Shown one piece after another: positions 36,460-51,100 of a stretch of 64,000 nucleotides of DNA (position 1 is the first letter of the stretch; every line of letters begins with the position of its first letter). The notes below the pieces were generated by a model that was given only the letters and a program-made list of their open reading frames with translations, was not told the DNA's origin and did no database searches. This DNA is from Sphagnum compactum (Eukaryota; Bryophyta; Sphagnopsida; Sphagnales), in assembly GCA_965153455.1 (NCBI GenBank), contig OZ234504.1, positions 3,782,001 through 3,846,000 on the forward strand. The letters are read 5' to 3'. Made by a program: the position numbers and the translations under genes.

Positions 36460-37990
36460 TTGGGTTTGGGTTTCGACTTCGGACCCTATTGAGCTTTCCA
36501 TTTGGGTTGTCATTGACACTGTTTGTATGTGCACATTTTTTCAGCTTTGTAACGAGAGGTACAATTGTCGTTCTCTGCGATTGTTTGGCCTACTCTGATG
36601 TAGTGGATTGGCATATTTTCTTATTATTCTCACAATGGTGTCTTCTTTTTTCCCCTCATGGTGGTGTAGTTGGGAAGGGCTTCAAGCAAAGCATGTTCTT
36701 TAAGCACAAGCCCTTGCAATGGCTCTCTTTCTAATTTGAGCCCCCTTGGTGGACACCCCATCTCGAGGAACCCCACTAGCTTTGGTCACGCCCCCACCAC
36801 ATTGTCTTTAACAAAGTTTCACCTTAAGACATGTTGGGAGAGAAGTGTTCAGCTTAGTCACCTTCTAATTTGCCTCCTGGTTTCTATCCTCTTACCAATT
36901 TATTGCCCGTTAGATGGCATTAGGGTTTGGGTGTCCCATTTGGGTTATTTTTATTTTTTATTTTTTCTTACATGATGTGTTGGACAAAAATGTTTGGCAC
37001 TTTTGAAGCTAGGGGATGTCCAAGTTGCTTTTGAGATCTTTTTTAAGTGTTTTGCCCAAAGACCTTCTTATCTATTCTATTGCTTCCCTCTTTTATTAGC
37101 TTTTAGTGTTAGCTTGCCTCCTTTAACTCAACCTCATGTAGATTTTGGGAGACTTTTGAGTTGAAGCTTTTTGGATTGCCCACATGCCTCCTAAAGGTGT
37201 CGACAAGTTTCTCTCCCCATCTCTCATGGGAGGATCACTTCATTTCCACAAAGTTCATTGGTTGGCGGCCTATTTAAGGAATTGGGCACTTATTGCACCT
37301 ATCATTATTACCCATTCTTATTGGAAGTGGTAAGTCTCAATAATTTTAGTCCATTCCCCTTTTAAGCACATTTGAAATTAGTGTGGGACGTAATGATATG
37401 CATTCCTCCTTTCATGAAGTTTATTAAAAGGGATCAAATTGATTTTCAAAAGGCATTTTAGATATATTGCACAGCCATTCTTTCTCCACAATCATCTCTG
37501 ACATGGCTTCTGATTCTCACCATGCATGCTTAAAATTTTGCATAGGCTCAAGGGTAGGTGTTTGGCTTTTTGTTCACCTAGTCATTCCACCTTTCCATCT
37601 AGCTTATAATGTTTTCTCCTTTGTGTTGCACACCAAGTTGGGCCTCCCCAATCCTTTAGCTTTCAAGGTGATCCATTGGATTTATGGCCAGCCTTTAAAT
37701 CTTGTAGGGACCCATCTTTTTCGTTGTTCCCATGGTGGGGAATGGATTACATCCCACGATATGGTTCAAAATGCCTTTGCTTCCATTGTGAAAAACACAA
37801 GGTTTCATATTTCATGTGAACAAACCCATGTCCTTCCACCACCTTCCTTTTAGTTTTCTCATCATCGGGTTGATATTGTGTTATCAACTAATGGCATTTG
37901 CACCTTGGTTGATGTGGTTTAATTAAATGAGTTTTAAGGCATTTACCATGCTATTAGTGTGGGTATTAATTCATCCAAGGCTAATAGAAT
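36460..37990 (+). pseudogene. decayed retroelement C-terminal region (zinc-binding and nuclease-like)
   Basis: The most readable part is 37467-37853. It contains GLPNPLAFKVIHWIYGQPLN, then GTHLFRCSHGGEW, then SHDMVQNAFASIV and EQTHVLPPP. Past a stop comes HHRVDIVLSTNGICTLVDVV (37862-37921). As I recall, this order (a CxCG...GxH...C zinc-binding site, then an RVD...ADV nuclease-like core) recurs in a family of plant and animal retroelement C-termini. Here the first Cys pair is changed (IYG), and stops and frameshifts abound. Upstream pieces at 36.5-37.3 kb may be older parts of the same element, but I cannot identify them. Confidence 0.5.
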
Positions 37991-37999
37991 GTTGGTCGT

Positions 38000-40290
38000 T
38001 TATAATATTTTAGACTAGTTCATAAAATATGAATGGGTGTTAGCAAAGTAAAGTTGACAAAAAATGTAATTTTTTCGAAATCCAATTTAAAAATGGAACA
38101 ATTTTTTATATGGACACAAGAAAGTAGATTCAAAGTATTTTGAAGTAGAAACATAAAACCATAGGTCATTGCATTTAGTTCATGGGAAATTGAATACAAA
38201 GTTTGAACAACTTTGGTATCATAAAAGTAAGTTGAAAATACATTTGAAACTATCTAGGTCAAAATGGTGTTCAAACTTATTTCATATTAATAATTTGATA
38301 TATTATGATTACAACATCCATAATTTGATAATACATAAGTATCTTTTAGGGCTCCATTTAAGTTGAAATTTAAAAAAAAATTAATATTTCATCTACGTGT
38401 AGCCCATTTTGTGCAAGTAAAAACATTTTTAAAAATTCTATTTAATCCTACTTTCAATATGGGGTTTTTCAACATTTTAAATATAAAATGAAAGATTATG
38501 ATCATGTTAATTATTGTACAAAAAAATTTTACTTTCGATACATTAAAAAACATTCATAGCTACAAGTAATTTTTTTGACACATAGTCGTGAATTGTCTAC
38601 TTTATCTTGCTTGTACTTGATAGGGCATTTGGAAATTTCAAAAGGAATATCAAATCCTTATCAAAACGATTATGCATTCAAGGAAATTTTTCATTCATTA
38701 TAAGTTATGTATTTGTTAGTTTTCAAATTTAAGGCAATTTTTAGATATGCATAGAAATTATATATACTAAAGTTCACATGTTAATTGTGCAAAGGGTCAA
38801 AGCATGGTTGGGGTACCAAAAAGGACCGTTTCTCTTTATATCTAATGGACCCATCCATTTAAACATGTTGTCACTTAATGGCACATTCATATTGAAAGTT
38901 TGATTTTTTTCATGGATAGATACATTACTAAAGTATTATTATATGCATAACATGTCAAATTTGAATGTTTCAGGTTTCTTACAAAGTCTTGGAAAAATAT
39001 CCAAGATCTTGTTTTTTGAAAAAAATAAAATCAAAGACTCACAAGGAATGTTTAAACAATTTTTTTTGGCCAAATTTTTTTACCAAAAACACCTTAAGTA
39101 TTGCTATAAATGAAATTTATGAATGTGACAAAAACCAAATGCCCTATTGCAATGTAAAAAAATTCAAAAAGTGAAAATTCAAAGAATTTTGGGCCATTGA
39201 TACATAATGGCCCACATTGGATAAATTTTACTATTCCTATTTTTATAAATGAAAAGAATAGATATTCTAGATGCTTATATAAAATTTGGAATAAAATTAT
39301 TGCATTTGAAATGAAAAAAAAAAGGAATTTAAAAATATGTCATAGGAAAAATGAAAAAAAAGGTGAATTTGATAATCCTAAGAATGAGTCCTTCTGTTTT
39401 AAAAGGGGTACCCCAATCATGCTTGGACCCTAAAGACAAAAACATTCAAAATTTAAACATTGAAAATCAAATAGCTTGTGAAGGAATTGAACCTTAGTTT
39501 TATAAAGAACTCTACTCATTGTAACACACATTACACCAAAATGCATCTTAGTTCGCTACTGGTTTCATTAAATTTTGAGTGAATTTGAACATTTTTACCA
39601 TGGTAAAACCGATCAACCCCTCAGTGAACAGGGACCAATTGCTACAAATAATGAATTGGTCCATTAGTACCTAGTGAAATACAAATTTACCAAGCCATTT
39701 CACTTGTTAGTTAATTAACTAGGCAACATGGAATCAAATAAATTTAAATTATTGAATATTTAATATTATTGATAATTTCATGATTTTCAGCCTATGAATT
39801 ATTGACACATATCACTACTTATGCTAGGTTAAAACCTAGCCTAGGTACATAAGCCATGTAATCAACCTAAATAGGCACCTACTCTAGGGAACTACATAGG
39901 AAAATATTCGGTCAACTTACCACTGTTGACCACAAACACACCATTTGTAAGGTTTAATCCGTTTACCTCTAGGATGGAAGAAACACCCCTACCACCAAGG
40001 CACCACATTTGTGATAATATGTTACATTGCATTCTATTTATCAAATACTTCATTTAAACATTACAAAAATATAAACTTTGAAAATTCATATCTTATTGAA
40101 ATTTTGTCCAAATGAAATGATTAAATTTTCATTTCAAAAAAAATTCAATAATGTACATTATTTTTATTTTTATTTTTGAAAGTGTAAAATCATTCGAACA
40201 ATTTTTTTTTCGAATATCACTATTCAATAGCATTTCAATGACCATTATTTTGAAAAAAAAAAGTTTAATAAATGGGTAATATTCTTGTTA
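38000..40290. other. AT-rich intergenic DNA
   Basis: No gene is recognised. Frames such as 38965-39433 are lysine/asparagine-rich products of AT composition. Words like TAGGTTAAAACCTAGCCTAGG appear at about 39825-39845, resembling the repeat region at 3.1-4.0 kb. Confidence 0.5.
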
Positions 40291-41130
40291 ATATAATATT
40301 ATTACCTATGTTAGGCTATTTTTAGCTATTTTAAAGCTACTTTTCATAGTTCTAAGTTATTTCACCCTACATTATTTATGGTTATTTATGATTATTCTTA
40401 GTTTTTTAGGCTATTTTAAACTATTTCACCCTAAGTTACTTTCGGTTATTCTAAATTATTTTTGGCTATTTCACCTTAGGTTATTTTTAATTATTGTAAT
40501 TTATTTTTGACTATTGTAAGTTATTTCATTTTAGATCATTTGTGGTTATTCTATTGGTGACTATTGTTAATTATTTTAGTGGTGGCTATTAGTTGTTTTT
40601 TTATTGGTGGCTATTAATGGCTATTGGTAGGTATTTTATTAATAGCTATTAATGGATATTTTATTGGTGGCTATTAGTGGCTATTTTATTATTGGTTATT
40701 AGTGGCTATTTTATTAATGGCTATTAGTGGATATTTTAAGCTATTGATAGTTATTTTATTATAAGTTATTCTAAATTATTTTACCTTAGGTCATTATATT
40801 TTATTTTAAATTATTTTAAATTGTTATACTTAAGATAAAATAACTTATAATAACATAAAGTAAAGTGACTTTGAATAACCTAAAATATAACTTGAAATAA
40901 TATATATTAACTTAAAATAAAATAACCTAAGGTATAGCCTAAGGTTAGTTGAATAATTTAATTTAAAATAACTTAAAGCAAAAAACCTGTAATAAGCTAA
41001 CTATGATACCTTAAGGTAAAATAACATATAATAATTTATAATAACTTAGGGTATAAATTAGAATAACTAAGGTAGCTTAAAATAATACAAGGTATATCAT
41101 ATAATAACATAGAGTATTTAAAACAACAAC
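40290..41130. repeat. simple-repeat array that switches strand at about 40.83 kb
   Basis: From about 40290 to 40820 the top strand is a degenerate array of TTATTTTAGGCTA / GGCTATTAGTGGCTATTTTATT words, rich in T. From about 40830 to 41130 it carries the complementary type (AAAATAACTTAAAATAACCTAAGGTA), rich in A. The two halves form a long imperfect inverted repeat. There is no coding capacity. Confidence 0.75.
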
Positions 41131-44100
41131 ATAAAAATAAACCTCTTTACCATAGTAATTTATAATAGTGAATTATGTCAATTAGTAATGAAACATGATG
41201 TTTACATAATGATATTATAGTGTAATAATTATAATCATGGTGAAATCATTAAAGTGCAGTGAAGTTATTTCATTTTAAAAGTCCCATAGTGATTTAGGCT
41301 ATTTGAACTACACCCCATTTTTGTACCAGTGAACAAGTTGTGTGAAGACCTTTCCATGGATGCTTCAACACCAAAATATGTCAATGGATAATAGGGTTTA
41401 ATTGATCACAAACTGTTGTCAAAAGGGGTATGACATTTTGCACATCATATTCAATAGTGAAGTAGATTACATTTCCACACCCCACAAAGTTTTCCACAAC
41501 TTATAAGGATTTGAAATTAGGATTTAACATCAAGGGTAACATATTATGAATTTAAGGAAAATCGAAGGCTTTCACAAATCCCAAAAAAGGTTTGATCACT
41601 TGCATAATTTCTACCCACATATTTCTACTCAAGAGTTGGAGTTCCACATCAAACTAATTAAATGTTTCACTCCCATCAACAAAGGGTTTGTTTCAACTTT
41701 CATAGCCATAATTAGGTTTATTGTAATAACCAAAGCATTTGATAATAATTAATGACCTTTTGAAATAATAATTATAAATTTCAAATTTGGCAACACATGC
41801 AAATTCTTGGTCTTTGTAACCATTATAGGAAGAACTCATTTCACAAGAGATGAATGAAAAGGAAACACAACATGGCAGCATTGGCACAATATTAATTCAT
41901 TTAACCAAATATTTTCACATGAAATTGGAGGCTTATAACCTTTGCAAATATAAAACACAAGGTCTTTAAGAAACATTTGTTGTGCTTCATCACCATTCTT
42001 GTAAAGGTTTGCTAACCCAAAATATGAAATGATTGCAAACCCTGTCGGCCGAACCCTTTTCTTCCCTTGTTGTTAACTATGATTTATTTCAAGAAGCTTA
42101 ATCATAGATTTTTTCGTTAGATTAATTTTTTGTTTGCAACTAAACAAAGATGTGTAACTTTCATAAGAGTAATGCCATTTGTTTTGCTATATTTGATGAC
42201 CTCCTCTTCAAAATGGAACTAAATTAGTTTAAAATGTTATCAATTGCATGTGTAGACTTGTAAATAATCATTAGAATATTGTGGATTTTCAATATCAATA
42301 AACGATTTGTCATTGATAACAAAGAGGCCCAATCAATTGATGTTTTGCCAAGTGGTAAATTCCATTGCTAAACTTGAACTTATATAGTTACAAGTTGAAC
42401 ATCATCATTCTTTGACAAGTTGCTACCACATTGTAAATGTACATTTTCAACTTCTAGCAAGCTACTAATTGGGTTCATGTTCACACCACAAGTTGCTTCA
42501 CCCACTCCACCTACATTTTCAACAACAATCACCTTGTTTTTAAACATTACAAAGATATCTTGAACAATAAGCTTTAATTGCAAAGACAAAGCCATGAACA
42601 CACATGAAAACACAAGACAAAAAGCTTAGAGTTTGAGGCTTTTACGAAATCCAAAGTTCTTGTCGAACATAAGAGAAAAAGCATACAAAGCTCATAAACA
42701 ACTCCAAGAAAACAAATGCAACATTGAAAGGACAAAGAGGAAAGGAAATTCTAATAATTTGACTTTTACAAAATTTTGACTTGTGTCATCATGCACAAGA
42801 TATGAAAAAAAGACATCAAAAGTAGAAAAATGGAAAGGACAAACCCATGAAAGTTATGTGCGCATTTGTTGTTGAAACATATTATTGATATTGAAATTCA
42901 AAATGTAGGGACAAAGTTTGAAACTTGAATCACAACAATGTGTCAAAACTCAAAGCTTAAACAACACATTTAACTCATGTAGCAACAAGAGAGTTGGAAA
43001 AAAATCTTGACAACAACAAAAAGCCTCACCTTTTTTTTTCACCTCTAACCTAACTAAACCCTACTCCATGCACATAATCATATTTGGTCATCATCTATCT
43101 ATCATAACTAATGGATTAATTAGGGGTCAATGTCCCTTCAGATATGACTATGATAAGGTTACTTGCTTAGGAGACTTCTACTAGTTGTAAATAGGGCTGG
43201 TTTGAAAAAAATACAAAGTTTAATTATGACTTTATGCATATTTGGCTAATGTTCATCTTTATATTTGGCCAACATATAACTTTAATTGAGTTGATATCAA
43301 GTTTCACCATGGCAACCTATCCTATAAAGAATAAATTATGTAAATAAATAAGTTTTAGGAAATGAAATTGATGATTACTAAATACAAGGGTTAAAACATG
43401 GTAACGTAGATACAAAAAGTAAATGTCTTCAATTTTACCATTATTCATGCATATAAAACCAAACAAGTAGCATAGAAATGGGTGGAAATACAATTGAAAA
43501 CCCTTTTGCACTTTTAATACTACTATAAAAATTTACTTCCAAAAAACTAAGACTAAACAAATTTATTTAAATAGACTAAAAGTATCTTTGTTTGTTGGGT
43601 GATAAATTTGTAAATGGGGATATTTTTGGTTTATTTTTAAAACTTATTTTCTCCTTTACTTTTGGGGATATAAATATCATTATATTCTTGAAATGGGGTT
43701 ATAATAGAAAGTAGAATTTTTATCTTTTAAAACCAATTAGCCACATGTTTTACATGAGTCCTTCATTGCAAAAAAAAAACTTCAAACTTATTTGCATTTC
43801 AAAAAAGTAGTGACAAAAAGCTAATTGAAATGATTTGAAAGTTGCAACTAATGAACAATAATGAATACTTATGTTTGCTTTGATCATTTAATTAAAAATT
43901 TAATGTAGAATATGTTTTTGATAGGTTTTATTGTTATTTTATATTTATTTTCATTCAACCTTGAAAAAAAAAAACATATAATTTATTATGTTTACACCTT
44001 AAAAATGCATATTATTCCTAAATGGTGCACTAATGGGTGATGGTTCATTTTGGATAATCTACAAAACCATTGATGATAGGGTGTGATCACAATCAAACAA

Positions 44101-44415
44101 ACCAAAAAAATGTTGAATGAATACCAAAATTATTAACTTTGTTCAATATATATATGTGATGCTGCTTTAATGCCAAATCATTCATGGGAAGTTGTAATAA
44201 ATGATTAATATAAATGTTGAAAAATTCAAACAAAAAATTCATTTAATTTAATAAATTGAGTTTTGATTTTAGTAAAGGACTTTTGAACTTTAACACCAAC
44301 TAAAACATCAATTTTATAAAGCATTTGATTAAGGACTCTTTTAATAAAGAAAATTTGATGGGAAAAACCGAAATGATGATAACCTACCATCCATATATGA
44401 GAAACATTCATAATT
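41131..44415. other. AT-rich intergenic DNA
   Basis: No gene is recognised. Frames of up to about 77 codons (for example 42380-42613 minus) lack identifiable motifs and are flanked by stop-dense sequence. Confidence 0.5.
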
Positions 44416-44419
44416 TAAA

Positions 44420-45240
44420 AAGTGTGATATTTGAAATTTGTAAAAATTCAGAATATAATTTCAGAATGTTGAATGTAAATGGGTCATAATGTGTATGACA
44501 TATGAACAAAGTTGTGGCTTATGATACAAAAAACTAAATCTTAAAATAATTATCATATTTTAGCATGATTTGAAATTATGATGATTTTTAAAAACAAAAC
44601 ATAGAATTTGGTAGAATTTGTACATTTTTCAACAATTCATATTTATTCAAAAAGTGTTAACACAAATCATGTAATTTATTGGGGGAATTATAAATGTATT
44701 AAAAAACATGTTCCAAAAAAAGTCCTTTAAAAAATCCTTTTTGTGAAAAAGTCAAAATGTCCACAAAGGGCATGTTGTGGTTGAGTCATTTTCCACCATT
44801 GACTCATTTGATTGTGCTCGCGCCCTTGTGAAATTTGAAATTTTTAAAAATTTAAATTATGTTTCAAAATTTTAGAATTTCAAAACAATTACCACATGTA
44901 AATGAAGTGTAATGTACACGACATACAAAAACAAAATCGTAGTTTATGATGCAAGAAACTAATTTAACTTCATAGTTAACATAGTTTGGTATGATTAGAA
45001 ATTATGATCATTTTTCAAGAATAAACGTAAGATCTGCACACTTTTTAAAAATTCATAAACATTTAATAAATATGAACACAAAACATGTGCTGTATTGAGG
45101 AAATTATAAATATTTTTAGTAATATGTTGTAAAAGATTTCATTCAAAACATTTTTTAATGAAAAAATTAAAATGATCATTAAAAAATTTACAGTCCTTGG
45201 GTCTTTCTTATTGTTGGTTCATTCGATTATGATTTGACCT
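44420..45240. repeat. diverged tandem duplication, period about 423 bp
   Basis: Two head-to-tail units share ordered anchors: AATGTGTATGACATA at 44488 against AATGTACACGACATA at 44911, then a TTATGATGCAAGAAACTAA-type stretch, GAAATTATGAT, and a GGGGAATTATAAAT-type stretch. They differ by many substitutions, so this is an old duplication or two monomers of a satellite. Confidence 0.7.
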
Positions 45241-47685
45241 TATAGACATTCATGGCAAGGTTCAAAGAAAAAACACATTAATACAAAAAATAAACAAATG
45301 AATTGAAAAGGCTTAAACAAGTAGCTCATCATGTAATGATTTTACCTTTTACGGTAGGTTCAAACTTCAAACTAAAAACCTTCCCATCTTAGATCTAAAA
45401 CTTTTCATCTAGATGGATGCACTTCTATGAAACATGCCTATCCATCATATGCATCCATAATATTCCAAATGTCACTCACACATTGGGTCAAGTTTGAACC
45501 AAAATTTTATACCCAAATCCTATTCCAATCTCCACTTATTATCTTTTATGGGTAGAGCCAACAAAAAAAGACAAAGTACAAATTGATGTTTTTTTACACT
45601 AATATCTAGGTTTTATGGGGTAAAAAATAGGTCGTAGGTCACTTTGGTAGAACTTTGCACCTTTGTGACTTTTTATAACAACTAAAATGACTTGTTAATT
45701 ATTCATGTTACTATCAAGGTCCCACAACAAAGTTCTATTTTGATTATGTGATATATTTGATAACCTTAGTTCACTCGAAATCCCTTCTGAAAATTTGATG
45801 GAATGACCATTGGGATAAATTTAGTAGTTTTTAAATTTCATGGTTCATGAGTATTCAATCCTAGGGTAAAAAGGGCTTGAGTGAGTTGAAAATCCCCACT
45901 AAAGTTAAACAACTAGAAAAAACAAGGATAAGACAATTCCCCCAAAAGAAAGGATCAATGTTGTTTTTAAAAAACATCTTTTGAGGACTTGTGTTAAAAA
46001 AACATCCAAGATTTTGGAAGGTGCTTGATTGAAAAATATTGGTTTTGAGATGTGTACAAACATATAATGACACGTTTACAAAACACTAGGCATTTTATCC
46101 AAATACATCACAATTGGTACACAACTATTTGAGATTTATCATGTTTTTTTTATGGTGTTATTTGCATTAACAAATTCTTCCTCCTCCCTAGGATCCAAAT
46201 GGTTTAAAACGAGTTTAACAATTGGTTGTTGAACAAAAGTTGTTTTAATATTTTGAAAAGAGGTGGATGTTTGGTACATCATAGCAATACTGAATTGTCA
46301 AACTTCCTTTTTATGTCTTAAAACACTAAATTGAAGCAACGACAACATCCATGCATAACACATTTATATAAAATTTTCAATTTAAAATGGAACCCAATAA
46401 TTGAAATATGTTGCACATCAACCCATCAACTATGCACAAACAACTTCACATTTGAAAACCCATTTTTACTGGTTGTTAAGGGACTATGCAACATGATTGG
46501 TGCATCTCCATTCCTTTTTTGTGTTCCTAGTTACTATAAAACCTAGTCTTGAAAACAAGCTCCCAAGATTCTCATCACAAGCACAATAGTCATCACTATA
46601 ATATTAGTCAAAGTTCACACTTGTCAAAGTCCCCCTAGAATTGTGATGCTATGTAGTGTGCACCTTGTAACTCATGCATCTCACTACTCATGTGCACCTA
46701 ACTTTTGTGTGTTCAAGCTCATGTGCATCTCAACTCCTATGTTGCTCATGGTTTCAATAGTTGAAAGGCGAACTCTAATAAGAAAAGAACATGCCTCTTT
46801 TCAAACTTGATGGTAACCAAGCACCAATTTTTAATAGATTATCTAGTGGTATGGTGCCAAATCCATGTTGGAGGTATGGTATTATATTGGTAAGTATTTA
46901 TTCTTGTCATCGATGGACGATAAAAATTAATTTGAGTTTTTGGACTTGTCATAAAAAAATTGTTGTGTTTGTGGACATGTCCAAATTGTAAATGATCATT
47001 TTTTGGGACGTGTTCCATTGCCTTTCATTGGGTTATTTTGGACTTGGAGATGTGGGACATAAAAGCAAAAAAAAACTGTGTAAAAACAACCCAGGAGGGA
47101 TGTCCCCTTGCTTTTGTAACTTATAGGTATACACCCAATACCAAAAGGACCTTGGCTTATAATATGGAGCCAAATGGAGTTTTACGCCTTTTGGAAAGTG
47201 CTAATTAGAGACAATTTTGTAAGATTTTGTCATAGCTTTCTTTCCTCAACACTCTTTGACAGTTGAACTAACATCCAAGAACATCAAATTCAAAAGATTC
47301 CACTACATTGTCATGTTTTTGTATCTTCTAATTATGCATTGGGTAAAACAATTATATGTCCCAATGTGCACAAGGGGAAAAATACATATTTTCTACAAAC
47401 AATTCCAATTATTTTTATAACCATCAAATAAGGTTTGTCATCTCGAACATGGCATTTCCTAAGTATTATCATGCCTATCCCATGCACAAAATAGAAAGGC
47501 ATATGGTCAAGTCCTTTAATCTTCTGCCAAATTTGACCAAATATAGAGGATGCTTTTGATTGAAATTATTGATTGTTTGTCAAGTACAAGTAGAGTTAGT
47601 TTTCTCCCATTTTATTTGATTTTTGTGAAAGTGGCAATTTTTTTCCTCAATAAAAAGATGTTTACATAGAGAAAAAAAAATGTTT
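45241..47685. other. AT-rich intergenic DNA
   Basis: No gene, RNA or clear repeat could be supported. Confidence 0.5.
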
Positions 47686-47689
47686 TCCA

Positions 47690-48130
47690 AAGTTTTTTCC
47701 CCAAGAACTTTGACAAATTAGCAAATTTTCACCACAACATTTCATAAAGTCTAAGTGGCTTGATCTCAACTTAGTGAAAGATAAGGTTTACTAGAATAGA
47801 TACATGAGGCACCAAAAACACATTTTACACTTTTATAAACTAAATTTTCCAAGTTCGTCACAAAATAGCAAAAATTCATGACAAAAAGAATCATTGAATC
47901 CAAGTGCCTTGATCTCTCTCAACTTGGTTTTCTAAGAGTGGAATCCAGATGAATCATTTAAACACAATTTACATTGAAAAATAAATAAAATCAGTTTTTC
48001 AATCCAAAAACATTTTCACAAAGTAGCAAAAAAAAATTCACAACCCAAAAAAAAAAGTAAAAATCTCCGAGTCGAATTGCTTTGACCTTGACTTAGCTTT
48101 GAGCAGCATCAAATGAAAAGGTTGACAAGG
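47690..48130. repeat. three-copy tandem repeat, period about 150 bp
   Basis: AGCAAA followed by ATTC/TTTC recurs near 47721, 47868 and 48026. Each copy is followed by a CTAAGTGGCTTGATCTCAACTTAG-like stretch and an AGAT(A/G)(A/C)AT-type stretch. Periods are 147 and 158 bp and divergence is considerable. Confidence 0.65.
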
Positions 48131-51100
48131 ATCCCATGTGAAGCACCTATTGTTCAATAACAAAGTTCCCCCATCCTACTCATTCTTTTCACATAACAAA
48201 TTATGAAAGGACAAAACTCAAAATGTAAAGCTTTTGGAATCTTCTTCTTCTTCTTTAAGAAAGTTTGGGTTTAGTTGTTTCAGTAGCCCCTTCTTTTAGA
48301 ATTTTTTTCAATTGTTTCAGTTTGGGTCCTTAGAAGAAGTTGTTGGGCAACACAGACAAAAAGCATTGTTGTTCTTTTTTCACATGGCATTTTTCAACAA
48401 TGAGAACACAACTTTCCAAAGGAAAGAAGACAAGATAATGGGGCTCTCTGTTGAGGTGACCAAAAAAGAAGTCCCAGTAGACCTAGTCTATAAAAATTGG
48501 TCAATGGTCTATTATTGCTGGCTAGTCCTTCCTTGTGTCTATTATGTTGGTAACTTACATTCCATTCCAACTAGTGTGGCCTTTGCCATTGGCCCAAGTG
48601 TTCCCACTTCCTCAACTGATTTTTCCTTCCAAAACCTGGTTTTTTTGGGAATTTATTTGAATTTTCAGCTGCAAAAATCACTTTAAAATCAATATCTCCC
48701 ACATTCTGAATCCCAATCTTACCAAATAAATTCCATTAATTCTTGCTTATCAAGATCTTTCCAACAACACCAAAGGCACATTCCAATTCCTCTCAAATTT
48801 TTTCAGCTACAATTTTTTTCAATTTAATTTTCAATGAAAAAATCATTCAATATTCAAGAACTTTTGCACCACGCGTCCAAACATCATGAAACCAAGCTCA
48901 TACACCCCTCCTCCTCGTCGAGAGCCTTCCAAAGACACCAAGAACGCGATCTGAAGCATCAGTGGATCTCATAACTACAAAACAAAACAAACTACCTTTC
49001 TTCATAGATAGATAGATAGATAGGCTGGTCCACTTCAACAAAGGGTGTCCATACAAAACTCCAAACCCATCTAGAATTGTTGATGGAGGGACTAAAAGTG
49101 GCTCTTGGGCAGTCACAATCACTCTGGTTCATCTTTCTCTAATAAGCCACTTTAGTGGCTTGGGCCCTCACAATACTCTTTTTTAACACTTCTCCAATAA
49201 GCCACTTTGGTGGCTTGTTGTGCTCCTACTCCAAAGGTGCTTCAACTTTCCCTTTCTTCAATATACACCAAAATATCACCAATCCCTTTATATTCAACAT
49301 ATCCCATTTTCAACTATTTGGGGGAAAGGTGAGAGGCTGTCTTCCCCCCCCCCACTCTATTGGGAAATAAACAAGCTCCTAGCTTTTCAAAGCTTTTAGT
49401 GTACCCTAATACAACAGCAACTTTAACCCAGAAAAAAGAAGAAGAAAAAAAAAGGAGAATGTTCCTAATAATTGGAACTCAAATTTTTTTAAAAAGTGCC
49501 TATAATTTTGACAATTAAGGATTTCAACATGGTTTCCACATGTCAAATGAAACGCAAAAATAAAATCCTTCAAATTCGAGTTTGAGGTTTTAGAAAATCA
49601 TCATGACTTTTGTGCCACATATTAAACTACACAAAAATATAGGTTGCATCATAAAGGTCTTCGACATGTTCAAATTGTTGAAATGAAACCATACCTTGAA
49701 TTTAGTAAATGAAGTGATACATAATGTAAACGGAATGGTATTTTAAATTTCCTTTTTTGGGTGAAATTCCTCCATATATCATTGTTCACTTTAGCCCTTC
49801 TCTTTGCTTAATGAAAATCAAGCGAGAAAAACCCAAATTAACTTGCCTGAATTTTGCTTTGTGATTTTATGGAGGGGCCAAAAGACGACTGGGTGCAACC
49901 ACACTAAGAAAAATCACAAACTTTGTAATCAATGCTCGGTATTTCATGTTTGGATGTCAAAAATTCTATTAATGTTACAAGCTTTTAATGTGTTTATAAT
50001 GTACATGACAATATTTTTAATATGTTATGAAAATACATGTGGAAAATCTTGGAATGAAGCTTACAAAGATAAGATATTCACAAGCACTACAAAAGCATTG
50101 TAAATAGTGTTCGCTATTTTTCTCATTTTTGAATGTCTTGAAATGCATTCAAAATGTTATAATAATTATTCACACCTCTAAATATTAATATAATGTTATT
50201 TTTTTTGTGTCATGCATATTTTTGGTGACTATAAAAATCATGGAATTCTAGTCCAGCTTGTTATATAACCAATCATAGTCTACCACACCGTCTTACTAGG
50301 TGAACTTATTATTTTTTAAATAGTCAATTGAGTGGGCAAGTGTTACCCCTATTAAGGTGTTTGCATCTAGTTGCACTAACTCCTCTTGTTGTCTCATTAT
50401 TTATTTTTATTAGTTTTCAACATAATTATTTCCCTTATTTTTTCAGTACTTATGGACGGTTAATTTTTTCATAAATAAATTAAGGATTGTTTTTGTTGTG
50501 CAACCTCAACCTTGGGCTTGTGACCAAGCTAAGACATGACAAGAAACGTGATTTAGGACAATGTTCTTGGATTTAAACACATCCTAACATGTGTGAGAAA
50601 ATGCAAGAAGACAAGATTCAACATTCTCATGTGGATTCCCATTTTTAGAATTGGAAGTCTTAGATTGTTCTAAAAATTTGAAACAAAGTTTGTGGGATCA
50701 AACCTTGTTTAACTTGGTTTTATTTAAACATTGGAAAGATCTTAATTGATAGATATTTGAAGTGTGGTTGCATTTTCAATTTGGAAATCTAAAACATTTT
50801 ATAACGGCCTATCGAATGGTTGAGTAATCAAATTAATAATTCGATTCTTGAACATTAAAATGTCCGATAGACAAGTCAAACCATGTTAATTCCAAACAAT
50901 AATAACCATGAATTATGTCTTTGGTGGATGATTGGTACGTAAATTTTTGTCACATGTGACTTAACATAACAAGTGATTTAATAGGTGATTTAACTTCTAA
51001 CAAAACTTAACTTACAATGACAAAAAATGATAGGTAACATTAAAATAGGTTAAGAGATAGGTTGAATAGGTAGTTAGTGAATTGGTAGTTTATAAAATTA

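Noticed and set aside
38965-39433. Lys/Asn-rich frames
   Set aside because: Explained by AT-rich composition; no motif and a weak start context.
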